DNA of 64,000 nucleotides from Geomonas propionica (GTDB lineage: Bacteria; Desulfobacterota; Desulfuromonadia; Geobacterales; Geobacteraceae): the NCBI RefSeq assembly GCF_016458235.1, contig NZ_JAEMHK010000001.1, positions 248,001 through 312,000 of the forward strand, read 5' to 3'. Positions 55,254 through 63,289 of this stretch are shown here, piece after piece. Position 1 is the stretch's first letter; each line of letters begins with the position of its first letter. The notes beneath the pieces were generated by a model. The model made no database searches, was not told where the DNA came from, and saw nothing but the letters and a program-made list of their open reading frames with translations. Made by a program: the position numbers and the translations under genes.

Positions 55254-56615
55254 CTAGATGGCGTCCAGCGCCTCGGCGAGGGAGTTGACGCCGACCACTT
55301 TCATACCGGCGATTTCCTTTTTGGGCGCGTTCCCCTTGGGGACGATGGCGCGGGTGAAACCGTGCTTCACCCCTTCCTTGAGCCTCGACTCCCCGTTGGA
55401 GACCGGGCGTATCTCGCCAGAGAGGCCAACCTCCCCGAATACCAGCAGGTCCTGGGGCAGCACCGTGTTCCTGAAGCTGGATACGATGGCCAGGGCGACG
55501 GCAAGGTCCGCGCTGGTTTCCAGCACTCGGATGCCGCCCACCACGTTGACGAAGACGTCCTGGTCGGAGAGGACCAGCCCACCGTGCTTGGTGATCACGG
55601 CGAGGATCATGGCGATGCGGTTTTGGTCAAGGCCAATGCCGAGCCGGCGCGGCGAGCCGTACTGAGCCGACACCACCAGCGACTGGATCTCCACTAGCAG
55701 CGGCCTCGTTCCTTCCCAGAGCACGCTGATCAGGCTCCCGGGCGCCGCGTTCTCGGTGCGGGAGAGGAAGATGGCGGAGGGATTCTTTACCTCGCGCAGC
55801 CCACGCTCGGTCATGGCGAACACCCCGAGCTCGTTTACCGGCCCGAAGCGGTTCTTGGTGGTGCGCATCAGCCGGTAGCGGGCGTCCTCCGTGGAGGAGA
55901 GCATCACCTGGGTATCGACCATGTGCGACAGGGTCATGGGGCCCGCCAGCGACTGGTCCTTGGTGACGTGCCCGACCATGATCAGCACCACCCCCGAGGT
56001 CTTGGCGTAGCAGGTGAAGGCGGCGGCGGATTCACGCACCTGCGATACCCCGCCGGGCGCGGCGTCGATCCCGGCCGATTGCATCACCTGGATCGAGTCG
56101 ATCACCACCACCTCGGGGCGCTCGCTCTGGGCCGCTTCCAGAACCCGCTCCACCGAGCTTTCGGCCAGCATCTTGACCCGGTCCAGCGGCAGCTGTAGCC
56201 GGCGGGCCCGCCCGGCGATCTGCTGCAGGGACTCCTCACCTGAGACGTAGAGCACCTCCTTGCTGGCCGCCGCGTGACACATGGTCTGCAGCAGGATGGT
56301 GCTTTTCCCCGCACCAGGGTCACCGCCGATCAGGATCACCGACCCGGGGACGAAGCCTCCTCCCAGCACGCGGTCGAATTCTTCGCTGCCGCTGGAGAAG
56401 CGGGCCTCCTCGGTGCAACTGACCTCGCCGAGCAGGGTCACCGTCGAGGTGGCGCCGGCGAACCCGTCGCGCCGGCCGGCACGGGGCTCGGCGCCCAGGC
56501 GCACCTCCTTGATGGTGCTCCAGGCGTCGCAGGCGCTGCAGTGCCCCTGCCATTTGGGATAAGTCGCGCCACAGTCGGAGCAGACGTACCCGGTCTTCAC
56601 CTTTACCTTTGCCAT
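55254..56615 (-). CDS. radA: DNA repair protein RadA
   Basis: 453 residues. N-terminal zinc finger (CSDCGATYPKWQGHCSAC), RecA-like ATPase with Walker A GGDPGAGKST, the RadA-specific KNRFGPVNELGVF motif, and a Lon-protease-like C-terminal domain. It is a branch-migration helicase in recombinational repair. Length matches the family (about 450). Divergent from the HD-GYP gene. Confidence 0.97.
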   Translation of the reverse strand: MAKVKVKTGYVCSDCGATYPKWQGHCSACDAWSTIKEVRLGAEPRAGRRDGFAGATSTVTLLGEVSCTEEARFSSGSEEFDRVLGGGFVPGSVILIGGDPGAGKSTILLQTMCHAAASKEVLYVSGEESLQQIAGRARRLQLPLDRVKMLAESSVERVLEAAQSERPEVVVIDSIQVMQSAGIDAAPGGVSQVRESAAAFTCYAKTSGVVLIMVGHVTKDQSLAGPMTLSHMVDTQVMLSSTEDARYRLMRTTKNRFGPVNELGVFAMTERGLREVKNPSAIFLSRTENAAPGSLISVLWEGTRPLLVEIQSLVVSAQYGSPRRLGIGLDQNRIAMILAVITKHGGLVLSDQDVFVNVVGGIRVLETSADLAVALAIVSSFRNTVLPQDLLVFGEVGLSGEIRPVSNGESRLKEGVKHGFTRAIVPKGNAPKKEIAGMKVVGVNSLAEALDAI

Positions 56616-56790
56616 ACCCCCCCAAGCCCGCCGAGGGCGGGTGAAAAACTACGTAATCCTAAGCTTTTTGCTCAGCAGTGTCAACTCTGGCGCGCTTGTG
56701 GCGTCGGGCTGCCATTCAGTTGACAACGTTTCCCCGGCTAAGATAAAATCGTGGCTTCCTTTTAACGGTGTGCTCGAATCAGGAGGCCCG

Positions 56791-57531
56791 GTGGCGACTG
56801 CCGAGAAGAAAAGTGTAAAGTCACTATCGCCCAGTGAAATGGACCGGTTGTCCGAGCTCTGCCTCGACGCCGTCGGCGCACTGAGGGACATTTTCGCGGA
56901 GATCGGGAAAGGGTTGATCCCGGCCGCCGAGCCCCTCATGGACCGGGTGCGTGCCCTGGCCCACGCCGCCCGCAAGGACCCGGCATCCCTGCTGCAACTG
57001 GATCCGACCCGGGAGGATGACAGGTATACCTTCCAGCACAGCGTAAGCGTCGGGTTACTGGCGCTGGCGCTGGCGGCGTCGCTTGGGCACGAGGGCGAAC
57101 AGGTGGCAGAGTGCGGCATGGCCGGGTTTCTCCACGACATCGGCAAGAGCAGGGTTGATCTGCACATCCTGGACAAGCCGGGGAAGCTTTCCGGGGACGA
57201 GGTGCTGGAGATGCAGAAGCACCCGGAATACGGCGCCGAGATCGTGCGCGGCATGGCGGGGGTGCCGGCGAGTGTGGTCGAGGCGGTGCTCGGGCACCAC
57301 GTGCGTTTCGACCGGACCGGCTATCCGGAGTCAGCGCGCACCCTCTGTCTCGGAATACCGTGCGCCGTGGTCGCGGTGGCGGACTTCTACAATGCGACCA
57401 CCACGCTCAGGGCCTACCAGCGCCCGATGCTGCGGGACGAGGCGGTCGAGGCGCTCAGAAGAGCGCGCGGCACCGTGCTGGACGACACCATTGTGGAAGG
57501 TTTCCTGGAACTTACGGACGGGGGAGTTTGA
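56791..57531 (+). CDS. HD-GYP domain protein
   Basis: 246 residues from GTG 56791 with AGGAGG 4 nt upstream. The domain has H..HDIGK (GFLHDIGKSRVDL) and a GYP motif of HHVRFDRTGYP, where the canonical HHExxDGxGYP has Glu and Gly; here Val and Arg. Likely a c-di-GMP or related phosphodiesterase, but the altered GYP loop could change substrate or activity. N-terminal 80 residues are helical and not recognised. Convergent with the HEAT-repeat gene (stop codons 1 nt apart). Confidence 0.85.
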   Translation: MATAEKKSVKSLSPSEMDRLSELCLDAVGALRDIFAEIGKGLIPAAEPLMDRVRALAHAARKDPASLLQLDPTREDDRYTFQHSVSVGLLALALAASLGHEGEQVAECGMAGFLHDIGKSRVDLHILDKPGKLSGDEVLEMQKHPEYGAEIVRGMAGVPASVVEAVLGHHVRFDRTGYPESARTLCLGIPCAVVAVADFYNATTTLRAYQRPMLRDEAVEALRRARGTVLDDTIVEGFLELTDGGV

Positions 57532-57532
57532 G

Positions 57533-58108
57533 TCAGGGGAGCTGCGCCAGAGCCGTGGCGGCGGCGGCGCGCGTCTTGTCGAAGGGTGAGGAGAGGAGCT
57601 TGATGATGGCGTCGGAGTGTGCTGCCACACCCATGCGCCCCAGGGCCAGTGCCGCCTCGGCATCCAAGATGCCGTCGTTGGCGTCGAGAAATGGGGTGAG
57701 CTTGGCTGCTGCGGCGGGGTTGCGGTAGCGCGAGACGGCCTCGATGGCCAGTGCCCGCACGGTCACGGCAGAATCTTGCAGCTTCTCAAGCAGCGTGGGG
57801 AGCGCATCGGGACGGGCCAGTTCTCCCAGGACCTTGACCGCGGCGCAGCGGATGTCCTCTTCGGGTCTCCCAACGCAGTAGTAGAGGATCGGCAGCACCT
57901 TGTCGTCGCTGATCCGCCCGAGGGCGTAGATGGCGGCCACCTTGGTGGCGCGGTCGCCGCGCTTCAGGCGGTCGAAGACGTCCTCAAGGCTCTCTGCCGC
58001 TTCCAGCGCCTCTAGCGCGGTCGATGCCGCTAAGCGCACCTCCGCATCCGGGTCCTTTAGCAGCGGGATGATGGCGTCGCGCCTTTTGATGCGTTCGACA
58101 TGGTCCAT
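57533..58108 (-). CDS. HEAT-repeat protein
   Basis: 191 residues made of about six 30-residue HEAT/PBS-lyase-like repeats (for example DPDAEVRLAASTALEALEA, TKVAAIYALGRISD, EDIRCAAVKVLGELARPDA). Such repeats form a helical solenoid for protein binding. No catalytic motif. Start ATG 58108 is the best Met, but its ribosome-binding site is weak. No partner can be named from context. Confidence 0.82.
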   Translation of the reverse strand: MDHVERIKRRDAIIPLLKDPDAEVRLAASTALEALEAAESLEDVFDRLKRGDRATKVAAIYALGRISDDKVLPILYYCVGRPEEDIRCAAVKVLGELARPDALPTLLEKLQDSAVTVRALAIEAVSRYRNPAAAAKLTPFLDANDGILDAEAALALGRMGVAAHSDAIIKLLSSPFDKTRAAAATALAQLP

Positions 58109-58195
58109 AGCGATGATAACTAACAAAATTCGGCCGTCGGCACAACACAATTTAATCAATGCCCGCTCTGCGGCGGGCCACACAAGGAGATATGG

Positions 58196-58507
58196 ATGGC
58201 AAACAGGATCAAATGCATCGCACTTTCCGCCCTGGTGCTCCCCGGGCTGGGGCAGCTGTACCGGGGTAGCCGCGTCAAGGGAGGGGTGATGCTCCTGCTC
58301 GATAATATTTTTCTGCTGGGAGGGTTGTTCATCGGGCTCAGGAGCGCTGGGAAGTTGCTGGCGGCCGGTACCCAGGGGCTCACCCCGGAACAGGTGCTGG
58401 CTGCGATCCAGATGGATTCCCCTTACGTAAAATGGCTTTTGGGCGGATTCATGATCGTTTGGGCCTATGGAGTCGTGGATGCCGCATTTTCCAAAGGAGA
58501 TAATTGA
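58196..58507 (+). CDS. Small membrane protein, TM2/DUF5683-like
   Basis: 103 residues with AAGGAG 7 nt upstream of ATG 58196. Two to three hydrophobic segments; the first contains LVLPGLGQLYRGSRVKGG, the PGLGQxYxGxxxxG motif of TM2-like membrane proteins. Function of the family is unknown. A GC hairpin (58161-58178) precedes the ribosome-binding site. It is followed 77 nt later by fabH on the same strand. Confidence 0.8.
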   Translation: MANRIKCIALSALVLPGLGQLYRGSRVKGGVMLLLDNIFLLGGLFIGLRSAGKLLAAGTQGLTPEQVLAAIQMDSPYVKWLLGGFMIVWAYGVVDAAFSKGDN

Positions 58508-58584
58508 CAAACGTCATTTTATTGTGAGATAAGAGTAGCGTTTCCCGGCCGTTCAAGCGGGAACGAAGGGAGGCGCTCTCTACA

Positions 58585-59565
58585 ATGATACGTGCGGAAA
58601 TCCTGGGAACCGGCGGCTACGTTCCGGCGCAAGTCGTTCCCAATGCTCACTTCGATTACTTGGTGGATGACGCGGACCAGTGGATCCACTCCCGGACCGG
58701 CATCCGGCAAAGACACTTCGCGACAGCAGAGGAATCGACCTCCGATCTCGCCACCAACGCCGCTCTCCTCGCCCTCGAAAACGCCGACATCGATCCCCTC
58801 GAGCTCGACTGCATCATCGTCGCCACCTCCACCCCCGACATGATCCTTCCGGCCACCGCCTGCATGGTGCAGAAGAACATCGGCGCCGCCAAGGCCTTCG
58901 CCTTCGACATGAACGCGGTCTGCAGCAGCTTCATCTACGGCATTGAGGTGGCGGACAACCTGATCCGATCCGGGAAGTACCGTAAGGTGCTCCTGATAGG
59001 CGCGGACACCTATTCCAAGATCCTCGATATGGACGACAAGACCACCGCGCCGCTCTTTGGCGACGGCGCCGGGGCGATCATCTTGGGGGCTGGACTGTCG
59101 GGGAAGGGGATCCAGCAATCCGTGATGCAAAGCGACGGCAACGGCTGGGAGCTGATCCAGGTGCCTTCCTCGGGATCGAGGAAGCCAGTCAGCGCCGAAA
59201 GCATCGCAGCCAAGGAGAACACCTTCAGGATGGCGGGCAAAAGCGTATTCAGCTTCGCCACCGATGTCATCCCCCGCATCATAACCGATCTCGCCGAGCG
59301 CGGCGGGGTGAAGCCGGAAGAGATCGACCACATCATTCCGCACCAAGCCAACGTGCGCATCATCGACTTCATTTCCAAGAAGACGGGGATCCCGAAGGAG
59401 AAGTTCCTGCTCAACCTGGACCGTTACGGCAACACCGCCGCAGGCTCGGTGGGACTGGCCCTGGACGAGAACCGGAGAAACGGCGTGATCAAGCCCGGGG
59501 AACTGGTGCTGATGATGGGGTTCGGCGGCGGGCTTTCCTGGGGAGGCGTGCTGTTCAGGGCGTAA
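58585..59565 (+). CDS. fabH: Beta-ketoacyl-ACP synthase III
   Basis: 326 residues. Catalytic triad visible: Cys in FDMNAVCSSFIYG, His in IIPHQANVRII and Asn in RYGNTAAGS. Oxyanion and dimer motifs fit (GDGAGAIILG, FGGGLSWG). It starts fatty-acid synthesis by condensing acetyl-CoA (or another primer) with malonyl-ACP. No other fab genes are adjacent, so this may be a second copy with a special primer or product; that is inference. A strong terminator follows. Confidence 0.93.
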   Translation: MIRAEILGTGGYVPAQVVPNAHFDYLVDDADQWIHSRTGIRQRHFATAEESTSDLATNAALLALENADIDPLELDCIIVATSTPDMILPATACMVQKNIGAAKAFAFDMNAVCSSFIYGIEVADNLIRSGKYRKVLLIGADTYSKILDMDDKTTAPLFGDGAGAIILGAGLSGKGIQQSVMQSDGNGWELIQVPSSGSRKPVSAESIAAKENTFRMAGKSVFSFATDVIPRIITDLAERGGVKPEEIDHIIPHQANVRIIDFISKKTGIPKEKFLLNLDRYGNTAAGSVGLALDENRRNGVIKPGELVLMMGFGGGLSWGGVLFRA

Positions 59566-59627
59566 AGGCCGGGAAGGCAAGATCGAGACTGAGACAAAGA
59601 TAAAGACTGAGCAAAAACGGAGATGAC

Positions 59628-59665
59628 AAAAGGGGATGGGCCTGCCGGCACCGTCCCCTTTTTTT
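59628..59665 (+). terminator. Rho-independent terminator of fabH
   Basis: AAAAGGGGA (59628-59636) and TCCCCTTTT (59654-59662) enclose an inner GCCGGC; seven or more T follow. Confidence 0.85.
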
Positions 59666-59699
59666 GGCTATGTTAGCCATTCGTGGTGGCGCCGAAAGA

Positions 59700-59729
59700 G
59701 GGGACTGGCTCCGTCAGGTGCCTGTCCCC
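59700..59729 (+). repeat. Dispersed palindromic repeat, copy 2
   Basis: GGGGACTGGC...GCCTGTCCCC, one stem mismatch compared with copy 1. It forms an inverted pair with copy 3, 46 bp apart. Confidence 0.8.
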
Positions 59730-59775
59730 TTAGGCTTGGGTAGTCGGGTTGGGCAGAGCGGAGCGTTCCGCTAAA

Positions 59776-59803
59776 GGGACAGGCACCTGGCGGAGCCAGT
59801 CCC
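59776..59803 (-). repeat. Dispersed palindromic repeat, copy 3
   Basis: Inverted copy of the unit at 59700-59729. The pair of opposed units in one gap is the arrangement of bacterial REP/BIME elements. Confidence 0.8.
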
Positions 59804-59813
59804 TTCTGCTATC

Positions 59814-60866
59814 CTACGCGGCCTTTCTCCCGGCAATCCCCTCTGGGACCTCTATCGGAGTGAGGCCGTGGCGCCGCAGCTCGTCGACCAGCGCCGCTCG
59901 CGGGACCCGCAGGCGCCAGCCGGCGTGAAAACGGTCGGCGGCAAGGAGCAGCCCGCCGGGGGCGAGCCGGGCGGCAAGCCCGGCGAAGGCGGCTGCCAGG
60001 TGGGCCGGCTCGTGCAGCAGTGGCCCTCCCAGCAGCCCGTTGCACAGCACCAGGTGGTAGGGCTCCCCCTGCGGCGCGGCGTCGACCCGGTCCAGGTAGA
60101 ACTGCAGGGCGGGCCTAGGGGTGCCGTCAAATAAAGGCCGGACCCGGTCCCGGTACTCGCGCTGCCGCTCCCGGTCGTGCGGGAAGTGGAGATGGGCGGC
60201 GGCGAACAGTTCGATCGGCTCCAGGGTCGAGCCGTGCACGCAACTGCCAGCGCTAAGCCCCGCCTCCGCAACAAGCTGTGCAACTTGGTAGGTTCCCTCG
60301 CCGCTGCCGCAGGCGGCATCGAGAACCCGGATTCCCGTCAAGCAATGTCCTGCCTGCTCGCCAAGCCACCCCGCCAGCCAGCGGTACTGCTCCCGGTAGC
60401 GGTCGAAGCCCCCGCCGAAGTGCTGGGGCAGCATCAGGGTAAACAAAAACGTCGCGCGCGCATCCTCATCCTGGGCTAGCCGAAGCAAGGCCGGAGCGGG
60501 ATCGGCACAACGCAGTCGCGGCGCGAGCTTCTGGAGCAGGTCGATCCAACTTGCCGAGCTGTGCAGGTAGCTTCCGGAGAGAAGCGGGTCGAAGCGGCAG
60601 CTGCGGCGCAGGATCAGCTCGAACAGGGCACGGGGGCGGGCCAAAGGGAAGAGCACCTCGGTCAGCCCCCGCATTTCGTTGGTGACGGCAAGACCGGGAG
60701 CCCACAAGGGGAGGGGGTAGCTGGCGGCGTAGCTCGCGAACTCGGCGGAGATCAGCTCAATGCGCCGTTCCAGCGTGGCGTCGAGCAGCGAACCGGGGAC
60801 CAGGAGCCGTGCCAGTCGCCGCCGGATCTCACTGTCGTCGATGGTGGGGATGAAGGAAAGTGGCAT
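59814..60866 (-). CDS. CheR-like SAM-dependent methyltransferase
   Basis: 350 residues from ATG 60866, 2 nt after the MATE gene stop, so coupled to it. The C-terminal half has a methyltransferase motif I IRVLDAACGSGEGTYQVAQL, resembling CheR (AAxStGEEpYS-like), followed by LEPIELFAAAHLHF and LVLCNGLLGGPLLHE. The N-terminal 170 residues are helical and not recognised. Probably methylates a protein or small molecule; not a chemotaxis CheR by context. Confidence 0.75.
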   Translation of the reverse strand: MPLSFIPTIDDSEIRRRLARLLVPGSLLDATLERRIELISAEFASYAASYPLPLWAPGLAVTNEMRGLTEVLFPLARPRALFELILRRSCRFDPLLSGSYLHSSASWIDLLQKLAPRLRCADPAPALLRLAQDEDARATFLFTLMLPQHFGGGFDRYREQYRWLAGWLGEQAGHCLTGIRVLDAACGSGEGTYQVAQLVAEAGLSAGSCVHGSTLEPIELFAAAHLHFPHDRERQREYRDRVRPLFDGTPRPALQFYLDRVDAAPQGEPYHLVLCNGLLGGPLLHEPAHLAAAFAGLAARLAPGGLLLAADRFHAGWRLRVPRAALVDELRRHGLTPIEVPEGIAGRKAA

Positions 60867-60868
60867 CG

Positions 60869-62212
60869 TCAGATGATGACCTGGTGCAGGTCGCGGCGCT
60901 GGTAACGCCACCAGAAGGCGCCGGCACGGAAGAACCAGTCGAGCAGGAAGACGCTCCAGACGGCGTACAGGGAAAGCTGCAGGGGAACCGCGGCGATGTA
61001 GGAGAGGAGTACCCGGATGCCCCACATGGAAACCAGGGTGACCAGGAAGACGTAATGGGTGTCACCGGTGCCGCGCAGGCTCCCGGCATAGACGAACGAG
61101 ATGGCGAGCGGCACCTGCGCGAAGGCGACCAGCCGCAAAAAGACGCTTCCCTTTTCGATGACATCAGGGTCGTGGGTGAACAGTGCGATCAGGTGGTGCG
61201 GCAGGAAGAAGAAGAGCAGGGCCATACAACCCATGACCAGGACGGCGAGCCGGAGCGCCTCGGTGTGGCTCATGTGGGCGCGCCTGAGTTTCCTGGCGCC
61301 GATGGATTGCCCCATCAGGGTCGCGGCCGCGATCCCCATTCCCGCCCCGGGCATGAAAGAGAGCGATTCGATAGAAAGGCCGATCTGGTGCGCGGCGTAG
61401 GCGGCGGTGCCGAAGCCGATGATGAACTTGGAGTAGAAAAGCTGCCCGGATTGCTGCGCGATCCGCTCCAGCGCCACCGGGTAGCCGATGGCGATCACCT
61501 TTCTCAACAAGGCCAAATCTGGCCGGCTGATCTTCAGGTAACCCTTTCGGAGCGCCTGGATCAAGAGGTAGCTGAAACCGACGGCCTCGGAAATGTTGAT
61601 GGCGTAGGCCGCCCCGAGAACACCATAGCGCGGAAAACCAAAGTGGCCGTAGATGAGCGGATAGGCGATGGCGACGTGCAGGACGTTCACCAGCAGGATC
61701 CCTTCCATCGGGGTGCGGGTGTTGCCGGTCCCCTGCATGATGGCGGACAGGATGTTGAGGCCGGCGGTGAAGGCGAAGTAGAGAAAAACCAGGCGGATGT
61801 AGTCCGAGGCGTAGCCCAGGACGTCGGCGCTCGCCCCCAGAAAAACGGCAATGTCCCTGCCGAAGCCGATTCCGAGCAGGGTGGCTGCGACGGTGAGGAC
61901 GGCGCACAATAGCACCGATGCGAAGGCCGTCTTGCGGGCTTCCAGGCGCCGGCCGGCACCCCAGAGATGGGCGATGACCACGTTGGCGCCGGTGGAAAAT
62001 CCCCAAAACACGGTCATGGTGACGAAGATGAGGAGTTGCCCGAGGCCGGTGGCGGCGATGGCCGCCGCCCCGAGACCGCCCACCATGAAGATGTCCACGA
62101 TGGAGACCAGACGCTGGAACAGCGAGGAAAGGAGCACCGGCATCGACAGCGCTGCGACGTTGCGGCGAATCGAGACCCGTTTGGTGGATTTTCTGAAAGT
62201 GAGACGTCTCAA
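60869..62212 (-). CDS. MATE-family multidrug/toxin efflux transporter
   Basis: 447 residues from TTG 62212 (weak ribosome-binding site). Twelve hydrophobic segments in the MATE pattern: SLFQRLVSIVDIFMVGGLG, GANVVIAHLWGAGRR and the mirror GMGIAAATLMGQSIGARKLRR. These exchange cations for organic substrates. The adjacent methyltransferase could modify the substrate or simply be co-expressed. A large inverted repeat lies before the gene. Confidence 0.9.
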   Translation of the reverse strand: MRRLTFRKSTKRVSIRRNVAALSMPVLLSSLFQRLVSIVDIFMVGGLGAAAIAATGLGQLLIFVTMTVFWGFSTGANVVIAHLWGAGRRLEARKTAFASVLLCAVLTVAATLLGIGFGRDIAVFLGASADVLGYASDYIRLVFLYFAFTAGLNILSAIMQGTGNTRTPMEGILLVNVLHVAIAYPLIYGHFGFPRYGVLGAAYAINISEAVGFSYLLIQALRKGYLKISRPDLALLRKVIAIGYPVALERIAQQSGQLFYSKFIIGFGTAAYAAHQIGLSIESLSFMPGAGMGIAAATLMGQSIGARKLRRAHMSHTEALRLAVLVMGCMALLFFFLPHHLIALFTHDPDVIEKGSVFLRLVAFAQVPLAISFVYAGSLRGTGDTHYVFLVTLVSMWGIRVLLSYIAAVPLQLSLYAVWSVFLLDWFFRAGAFWWRYQRRDLHQVII

Positions 62213-62236
62213 GATGGCAAAACCCTAAAAGAAACA

Positions 62237-62286
62237 GGGATGAAGGGGATAAAAGGGCTGAAACACCCGCTTTATCCCTTCATCCC
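62237..62286. repeat. Large inverted repeat between the AhpD-like selenoprotein and the MATE gene
   Basis: A 17-nt arm GGGATGAAGGGGATAAA (62237-62253) pairs with TTTATCCCTTCATCCC (62271-62286), one bulged G. An outer pair (AACAGGGA at 62234, TCCCTGTT at 62299) extends it. Related GGATCAAG/GGATGAAG sequence occurs at 14735-14765 downstream of lysR. Likely a terminator or repeat-derived hairpin. Confidence 0.65.
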
Positions 62287-62310
62287 ATTTCCTCGTTATC
62301 CCTGTTAGTC

Positions 62311-62565
62311 CTACAGTTCTTTTAAAACGTCTTCCTGGCTGCGCACGAAATTCTTGGCCCGTCCCGACGGCGCGATGATGCCGTAGGCCAGGGCCTCGTT
62401 CAGTTCCGCTTCGGTGGCGCCTGCTTCCTTCGCGACCGCGAAGTGCTTCTTCAGTCAATCAGGACAGCCGACGGCCACGGCGCAGGCGACACGGATCAGT
62501 TCCCGATACTTGACCTCGAGAACTTCCTCATACTCAAAATCGAGGATTTTCTTGCGGATTTTCAT
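62311..62565 (-). CDS. AhpD-like (carboxymuconolactone decarboxylase fold) selenoprotein
   Basis: 84 residues when TGA at 62457-62455 is read as selenocysteine (Sec37). Start ATG 62565 has AAGGAGG 7 nt upstream. Before the UGA: ELIRVACAVAVGCPD; after it: LKKHFAVAKEAGATEAELNE, then EALAYGIIAPSGRAKNF to TAG at 62311. The normal family motif is CPxC; here it is CPDU, the redox pair of AhpD-like proteins with selenium in the second position. A SECIS-like hairpin follows at once. Such AhpD-like selenoproteins have been reported in bacteria including Geobacter, as I recall. It likely reduces peroxides or disulfides in the cytoplasm. Confidence 0.88.
62428..62443 (-). promoter_or_regulatory. Candidate bacterial SECIS hairpin in the AhpD-like gene
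   Basis: On the minus strand CUUCGC-GGUC-GCGAAG: six perfect pairs, tetraloop GGUC. GGU is at nucleotides 21-23 from the U of UGA, the same register as in extKL. Confidence 0.72.
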
Positions 62566-62689
62566 GGTCCACCTCCTTGCAGGGGAGCGGTCTGACGAGC
62601 GTCTACATAACTAGCACAAACGCGCGCCTCTGGAAACCTTAACCTGCGCTGTCGGACGGGGGAGGGGGGAGCCCGCGGGGCTTTTGGGG

Positions 62690-63049
62690 CTACTCCATGG
62701 CTGGGTGGTCAACCGGGTGCGGAGCGTCGGTGAGTTTCCTGACCGCGAGGGTCATGCCGCGGACCTTGGACTCGAACTCGCCGTAGGCGCGGGCGATCTC
62801 ACCTTCGGCGCTCGCCACCAACGCATTCAGCTTCCGCTCGGCGGCCTCGAGGTCCCTGCGGTACTGGTCCAACTGTTCGTCGACGTCCATCAGCATGTTC
62901 TCCAGCTTCCAGCGCCGGTTGGCCGGGGTAAGGGAGTAGTCGTTGAGGATGGCAGTGATATCGTTCTCGGTACTGCGCAAAAGCGCCTCCGCTTCCCTTC
63001 TCTTTTTGATCGCCTGCCGTGTCTTCTCCAACGAAATGATCTTGGCCAT
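62690..63049 (-). CDS. Coiled-coil hypothetical protein
   Basis: 119 residues from ATG 63049 (GGGAAAG upstream; an ATG at 63064 lacks a site). Nearly all helical with heptads (TRQAIKKRREAEALLRSTE, then LMDVDEQLDQYRRDLEAAER), charged and soluble. No family recognised. Single gene on the minus strand. The preceding gap 62566-62689 and following gap 63050-63289 show no further gene. Confidence 0.7.
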   Translation of the reverse strand: MAKIISLEKTRQAIKKRREAEALLRSTENDITAILNDYSLTPANRRWKLENMLMDVDEQLDQYRRDLEAAERKLNALVASAEGEIARAYGEFESKVRGMTLAVRKLTDAPHPVDHPAME

Positions 63050-63289
63050 GCTTTCCCTGCTCATTAATGCTGCGGTTTCGCCACCAAACCTCCACATGAT
63101 ATTTGATTTCTGCGAGCAGTGTAAATACCTAAAATCGAGAGGAAAATTTCATCATGGGCTGACACATCCCGGCCGTGGAGGAAAAAGGTGACGGCGACTT
63201 TCCCGGTCCCGCGAAGCCGTCGTGCTTGAAAGGGAAGAAAATACTGGTACTTTTCCACCTGTGCTGTTGGCCACTATCGCGGGAAGCAA

